A stretch of 64,000 nucleotides of DNA, taken from NCBI RefSeq assembly GCF_019925205.1, contig NC_083567.1, forward strand, positions 1,612,001 to 1,676,000, written 5' to 3'. Source of the DNA: Metopolophium dirhodum (lineage: Eukaryota; Arthropoda; Insecta; Hemiptera; Aphididae). Both the position numbers and the translations under genes were made by a program. Each line of letters opens with the position of its first letter. Positions within the stretch are counted from its first letter, which is position 1. Under the pieces are notes generated by a model. The model ran no database searches. It was not told the origin of the DNA and saw nothing but the letters and a program-made list of their open reading frames with translations. Below are positions 58,509 through 64,000 of this stretch, piece after piece.

Positions 58509-61500
58509 GTTATATTGAACAGACAACGTGAAAATTGCGTTAAATCAAATTTTTACGACGGATTATAGTCGTGAAAACGGTAAATTATATAGTCTACGCC
58601 CCAACTAGTAAATATATACACATATTATTTATTTTTTTATGTTCTAGTAATTTGTACATTTTTACGTAATCACATAAGATTACATTATACAGATTTAAGG
58701 TTTTCGCCTGCACACACGCCATAACCGCATAATTCTAAAATATGTGTAGGTACCTACAGTTTTGCTATTTAGAAAATCGATGGACTTCGACTACTCGCAG
58801 TTAGGCCATAAGTTATTATTTGCGACATTTATTCTAAAATTGTTTTTTAAACCAACTGATTATATATACTCATATGTGACTATTTTACTATTCTATAAAT
58901 TATGAAAAGTCCAAAACTATATTATCGATAAATTATATAGTATGTATTATTAAGTTCATTGTTTTTGGATGGAGAACATGGATTTCTCTAAATTGTGGTT
59001 TCGGCGGTAGGTGATGTGTTTTTTTGTGTACAAAAATTTGACGAGTTATAAAATTATGTAATATAGAAAAATCGTTTCTATTTAAATATTTACAATGACA
59101 TTAATATTCTTAAACACAAAAATAAAAACACGTTCAAACTTATAACAATATTATAACATTTTTTTATGCGGCTCTTATAACATACTATTACTGCCAGGAA
59201 GAATCAAATTCATATTATTTTTCCATTATAATTTAGGTACATCTGAAGAAATCGCCAAACAATATTGAACACTATACATTATATTATAATATTTACGCAC
59301 ACAATGTATGCATATTGCATAATAATAATTATAATTACAGTTCGGCGCGTATTCGTTTATAGCCTTATAAGGTATGGGCACCTATAACTACACAATATTG
59401 TAATAACGTGATGTTTATTTTATACGTTGCTGAAAATAAAACTCCTCCCAGACCATAATAGTTCGGATATAACATAATTATTATTATTCCGATTTCTATA
59501 CCTCAATACTGAATAATTTCATATTATTGTGTTGCAGTATTATTGCCTATAATTATTAAAACGTCGAGCCCCTGAACGTTTTACGACGCGAAGCCGTTAT
59601 ATAATATTATTCGCAGCGGTTCGGTCGCACCACGTATACTATTATAATTTAGTATAAAATATATAATATCTCGTGCATATTATTATGCATAATATTATAC
59701 GGCTCACATATTATAACACTTAAACCTCGCCCACGTTCGCTTCGTTAAGAACAACATAAAACGCATGTACAACACACCCCTACAGTATGATGGCAGCTGC
59801 ACCCGAGCTGCGGCAATATCTTGCTGCAGGCCAGGAGTATATCATTATATCAGAGAGCGTCTGTATTTCGATTTTAAATTGATATTATCGTCGTACCTTT
59901 TACACACCATCGAAATCTCGTCGACGACGCGCGAGGGGCTAATGATCGCGTATTGTTTATGCGCAGCGTCTCGTTTTCGCGAAAACTATTGATGACCATA
60001 AACGAGCGCGTTATTCTATAGAAACGAGCGGAAATACTATTGGCTTTGATGTCAGTGGCGTCAGTGGTGGACTTCATTTCAGTGGGGGAGGGAGGGTTGA
60101 AACTCAACCCCCTCCCCCCCCCAATATACGCAGCTGTTCGACGCGGCCAGAGACGGTCGGAAAACTGTGACACCAATTTAAACATTATCGTGGCGGGAAT
60201 CGTCAGACCCGGTTCATGCAAAACAATACAAATTTGAAAAACAAATCGTCGCGACTATCGGTTTTTCCGGTCTTTTTCGTCATCATAATATTACGTTATG
60301 ATATATTTCCACAGGCCATCGAAATCGCTATAGAGTTTGACGTGCAGGTTGGAGACGACTTTGTTCCACCGTCCCTGCACCGACTGCGGCCGTTAAATAA
60401 TATATAATATTATATGATATTATTTAGTGACCGTGTTTCGTAAACATTGATTACCTAGGTCCCTCGCGTACGCGCTGCTCTCCGATGATAAAAAAAAAAT
60501 ACCTAATAATGTTGCTATTGTACGATGTCAAGTAAGAAATTTCGCTCAACGTCCCTGGATATTCATGTATCAGCTGCTTCGGGGAATTATATTTTCGTCT
60601 CGGCGGACGGTGTATATCGAATTCGCTCCGGCGCAGCGCCGGTGTGCTATGCCAATAACAATATTAATTAATTAATATATTGAATTTTCAAACAATAATG
60701 AGATAAATTACAAGCATAATTTATAAGCATCTATAATTAATTTATCACTATCTATTATGTTTGCTAACTTGCGTTTGAAAGTACTCTCCCCTCCAAACAA
60801 CCACGGCTAGGTGGTAACCAACAATAATTTAAGTTTTCTTATGTAAATCCTCTTATTAATTGAATAATTTTCTTGTAAATCACTAAACAAATATTGTTGT
60901 AAGCATTTGTATAAACTATACATAACAAAAAAAACACAATTTTGTATAATTCTATATATTTACAGTTTTTATCAAAACATATTAAATCTTTAAAAATTTA
61001 AAAATCTTTAAAAAAAACATACATTTCAAATTTACCAAATATTATATTATAGTTATATAATATTATAAACCTACTACAACACATTTCAATCACTCAAATA
61101 AGACCGAACGAAAATAAATAACTGCAATGCCTAATTATGAGTATCAAATAACATAATGATATCTATGATGCATGCTCTATATAGTACCTATGGCCTATAT
61201 ATTATGTAAGCTATTGTTATACTGTTCATTGTAATAATTAATTTAAATGTTAAAGTAATGAATAAACGAGCTTATATTAATTAAAACGTAATGGTATATT
61301 AGGAGTAATTGTAGCTACAAACATTATACACACAATACTGTATACATAATTTATATTAATTAAAAGCATACTTCAACGACGTTTTTGTTATTAATAAAAC
61401 TATACGGAAAATCGTAGTAGTTTTTAAGTTTATTTTATTTTGCTGAATAAATTATAATATTAAACATTAATAACTAATGCAATTCAGATCCGTGCTTTAT

Positions 61501-61590
61501 TAACAAAATTATGCGATTGGTATCACCTAATCACGACGAAAGTGTATGATAGATGATAATAATAATTACAATGCACGGTCTTTAGTTGCA

Positions 61591-61611
61591 ATGTGTGTGT
61601 GTGTGTGTGTA
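61591..61611 (+). repeat. TG microsatellite
   Basis: Alternating TG for about 20 bases. Confidence 0.9.
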
Positions 61612-62169
61612 TATAAGATATCTGATACATGTTAAACCAACTATATTGTAGTGAGTTCCACTTACTGCACAGTTATTAGGAGAATTTACTCGATCGTTAA
61701 TCACCACAGCACTAGCAGCAGTACAGTTTTGTGCATAATATTATAATATTATTATAGTCGCAAATAGCAAATTATATGATTTTATAAAGTGCGCGATCCC
61801 AATTTTCCGTAGGTACACAATACAATAACAATATTATGCATTTATACTGCAGATTAAATACAGTGTATAACACGGCTGACGAGAATATAGTCGATATACA
61901 TGTATAATAATACACAGGCGTACCATAAAATGTATAAACACGAGATATTATATACAACGAACCTTAATGGTGAACGCGTAATGTACATCATGACATGGCG
62001 TGCTCGCGCGCACACGTTTGTCTCGTTAATGAGTAGTTTTCGTTAAACATTTTGATGTATTCGGTCTCGTTGAGGGTATGCGTTTAACGAGATAACGACG
62101 TGATTGAAGAGCGTGTACTCACGGCGCAAAGAGAGTGCAGTTGTATTATAATGTACAGCGTAAAGTGGC

Positions 62170-62260
62170 GGAGAGAGAGAGAGGGGGAGAGATAGAGAGA
62201 CGGACGGACAGAGAGAGAGAGAGAGAGTGAGGTCGACAGAGAGAGAGTGATATACAGAGC
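62170..62260 (+). repeat. GA-rich microsatellite tract
   Basis: Interrupted GAGAGA runs with GGACGGACA inside. GAGAG tracts are typical GAGA-factor sites in insects; a regulatory role is inference only. Confidence 0.8.
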
Positions 62261-64000
62261 GAAGGTGAGGGGAGAGATAGAAAAAAGAACCCAAAGAGAA
62301 TTAAGATAATTTCAACTCGTTGAGACCCGTTGAAGAGGTCGAGATAATGAGGAAAGTGTTTTGGACGTAAACGAAAGAAGACCGAAAACGAGGGGCGCTC
62401 GCTGCGGGGAAGCCGGAGGAAAACGGCGGTGGGAAAGAAAAACAATAGAAAACCATTCTGAATTAAGCGGACGCGGAGACGACGTGAATATTTTTGCATA
62501 TTCAACAGATTTTTGTTATATTATTCAATGCGAATTTCTACGTCTTGCCGGAAAACAACAGCGCCGCATAAACTCTTTGAAAAACTGCCAATATATATAT
62601 ATATATTATATTATATATGTATATTGTACATTATCATTATTGTTATTATTATATAGTGGCCGCCGAGGGGTGAAAAAAAAACTCATTAATTATAACGTTA
62701 TATAAAAAAAAACATTGCACATCATGGGTTTTCGGCGTATAAATATTTGGCTTCGGTGCGGCAATAAACTTTTTTCCAACAACACAGTATAAAGTATAAA
62801 ATTATTGTTTTCATTATCGATGTAGTGATATTTTTTCTACCCACCTCCGCCGTCTTGCCCGTGTAGTTTATCTTCCTTTTGTGTGCAATTTGTTTTATAC
62901 GTTTCAGAGGACCACAAAGAAAAAGTACGCCGCCGCCGCCGTGTTCATTATTGCATCGTTTCAACGTATATATTATACGAAAATTCACATATAATAATAT
63001 ATTGTATAATGATACGTCGTGTACTTTCCCGAATGAAAAACGGCTAAAAACGCGGTCCGCTGATAAGTGTAATAAATTTTTATTACGAGCTTTATCTTTT
63101 TTTTTTTATTTATATATTTTTCTCCGTTCTTTTCGAACTAACCGCGACGCGTTATCGCGGTACGACCGCGGTAATCTGTACGATACGTGGTAATCCTCGA
63201 ACAATCGCACCCTGCGACCTTATAGGTATACCATTTGTAAGACCCACGCTCGTCTTAACGTCCGATATACCTATGAGATTTCTATTCGTTCAAGAAAAAT
63301 GTATTTTGATACCCATCGTGGCGTGTGTTTGTAATTTGTATTAATATATTAAAATAATATTATATAGGAAGGTTTATTGTGAATGATACGTGACTGACTG
63401 CGAGATGCCATGAATTTCCGATACGCAATAATCACGTGTTTTTAAAAATAAAACCAATAATGTTTGAAGCAATCATTCGTTTTTAGTTTTATGATCAGAA
63501 TAATTTCCGAAAAATATCGAATATTTAGTGAATAGGATTTTTTTCATTAATAACACGAGTGGAGTAAAATGACAGGTCACTCACAAGAATTGTAGTATCC
63601 TATACTCATCTAAACTTTAAATGTTTATTGGACAAGAAATATTATTTATTCGATACTTATATTTATTGGTTTTAGACAAATATTTTGTTTTTGAATATAG
63701 AAAACAACTATATATTATAACGATAGTAGGATAAGAATAAAAAATAATATCGATTGTCTGAAACGAAATATATTGTATTAGTATAGATATTATAAATACT
63801 TCGAACTGTAAACACAAAAATTGATTTCGAACATAATTTGTTGTTGTACATTTATTGTGTCATCCCACGTATACTAAGATGAGTACACTGCAGACTAGGA
63901 TAAGTAAGACGTGTGCGGTCATTAGACGACGTTCATAGCATATGATAATAATACATATTCTTGAAGTACGACGCAAATCGCGAAATCCACAATCGTAACG

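Larger units (their letters stand above)
54550..64000. other. No supportable gene, with CpG-richer islands
   Basis: Mostly AT-rich. Islands near 59570-60640 and 61960-63260 are CpG-richer, and a MITE-like CAGTGGCG plus C-run piece lies at 60050-60130. ORFs there lack domain features. Confidence 0.45.

Noticed and set aside
62043..62505. Two minus-strand ORFs rich in Ser and Leu
   Set aside because: Translation of the GA/CT microsatellite tract.

Overview
The window looks like nuclear DNA from an aphid or a close relative. It is strongly AT-rich, with runs of the ATAATATTATA type, many CA, TA and GA microsatellites, short interstitial TTAGG arrays (the insect telomere repeat), many degraded transposons and few long ORFs. 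No ordinary housekeeping gene is visible. There are no bacterial-type operons, CRISPR arrays, rRNA genes or convincing intact tRNA genes. The assignment to aphids is inference from composition and gene architecture, not from a database match.

The main content is a plus-strand gene with extreme microexon architecture, proposed here at about 17.2-41.7 kb. Exon 1 (17256-17400) encodes a signal peptide and follows a TATA box and TCATTC initiator. It is followed by a chain of tiny exons in AG|...|GTAAGT, GTATGT or GTACGT frames: 12, 45, 30 and 33 nt, then many of exactly 9 nt (three codons), then 24, 36, 36, 24 and 123 nt. The last exon ends in TGA 11 bases before AATAAA. Every exon in the model is a multiple of three, every intron falls after the first base of a codon, and no stop occurs within or across junctions. 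The full chain would encode a secreted protein of about 271 residues. The design recalls the aphid bicycle-type salivary effector genes (secreted, rich in microexons, uniform intron phase), but I do not see the paired Cys-Tyr-Cys motifs, so it may be a divergent or separate family.

Two duplications shape the locus. Inside the gene, a module carrying 9-nt exons has been tandemly duplicated (about 21.0-25.7 and 25.7-27.95 kb); the duplicated exons differ far more than their flanking introns. Outside it, a decayed copy of the whole gene lies upstream (about 4.5-12.5 kb). It keeps the promoter and start codon but has a stop at codon 6, and it lacks two large exon-bearing blocks. A transposon sits at each of the two deletion junctions.

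The rest is mobile-element debris: a MULE with FLYWCH and transposase remnants (9.9-11.8 kb), a LINE with endonuclease and RT remnants (23.1-24.4 kb), an internally deleted LINE gag element with an 11-bp target duplication (34.5-35.3 kb), hAT-like MITEs, a tRNA-like SINE, a 5S-like SINE present in both gene copies, and a 1.3-1.8 kb repeat found at several sites. Two other exon-like blocks, both on the minus strand, may belong to other genes: a cysteine-rich secreted-type exon at 3901-4194 and a symmetric 177-nt exon at 44074-44250. From 44.3 to 64 kb I see almost no supportable coding sequence, only CpG-richer islands, microsatellites and one more copy of the large repeat.
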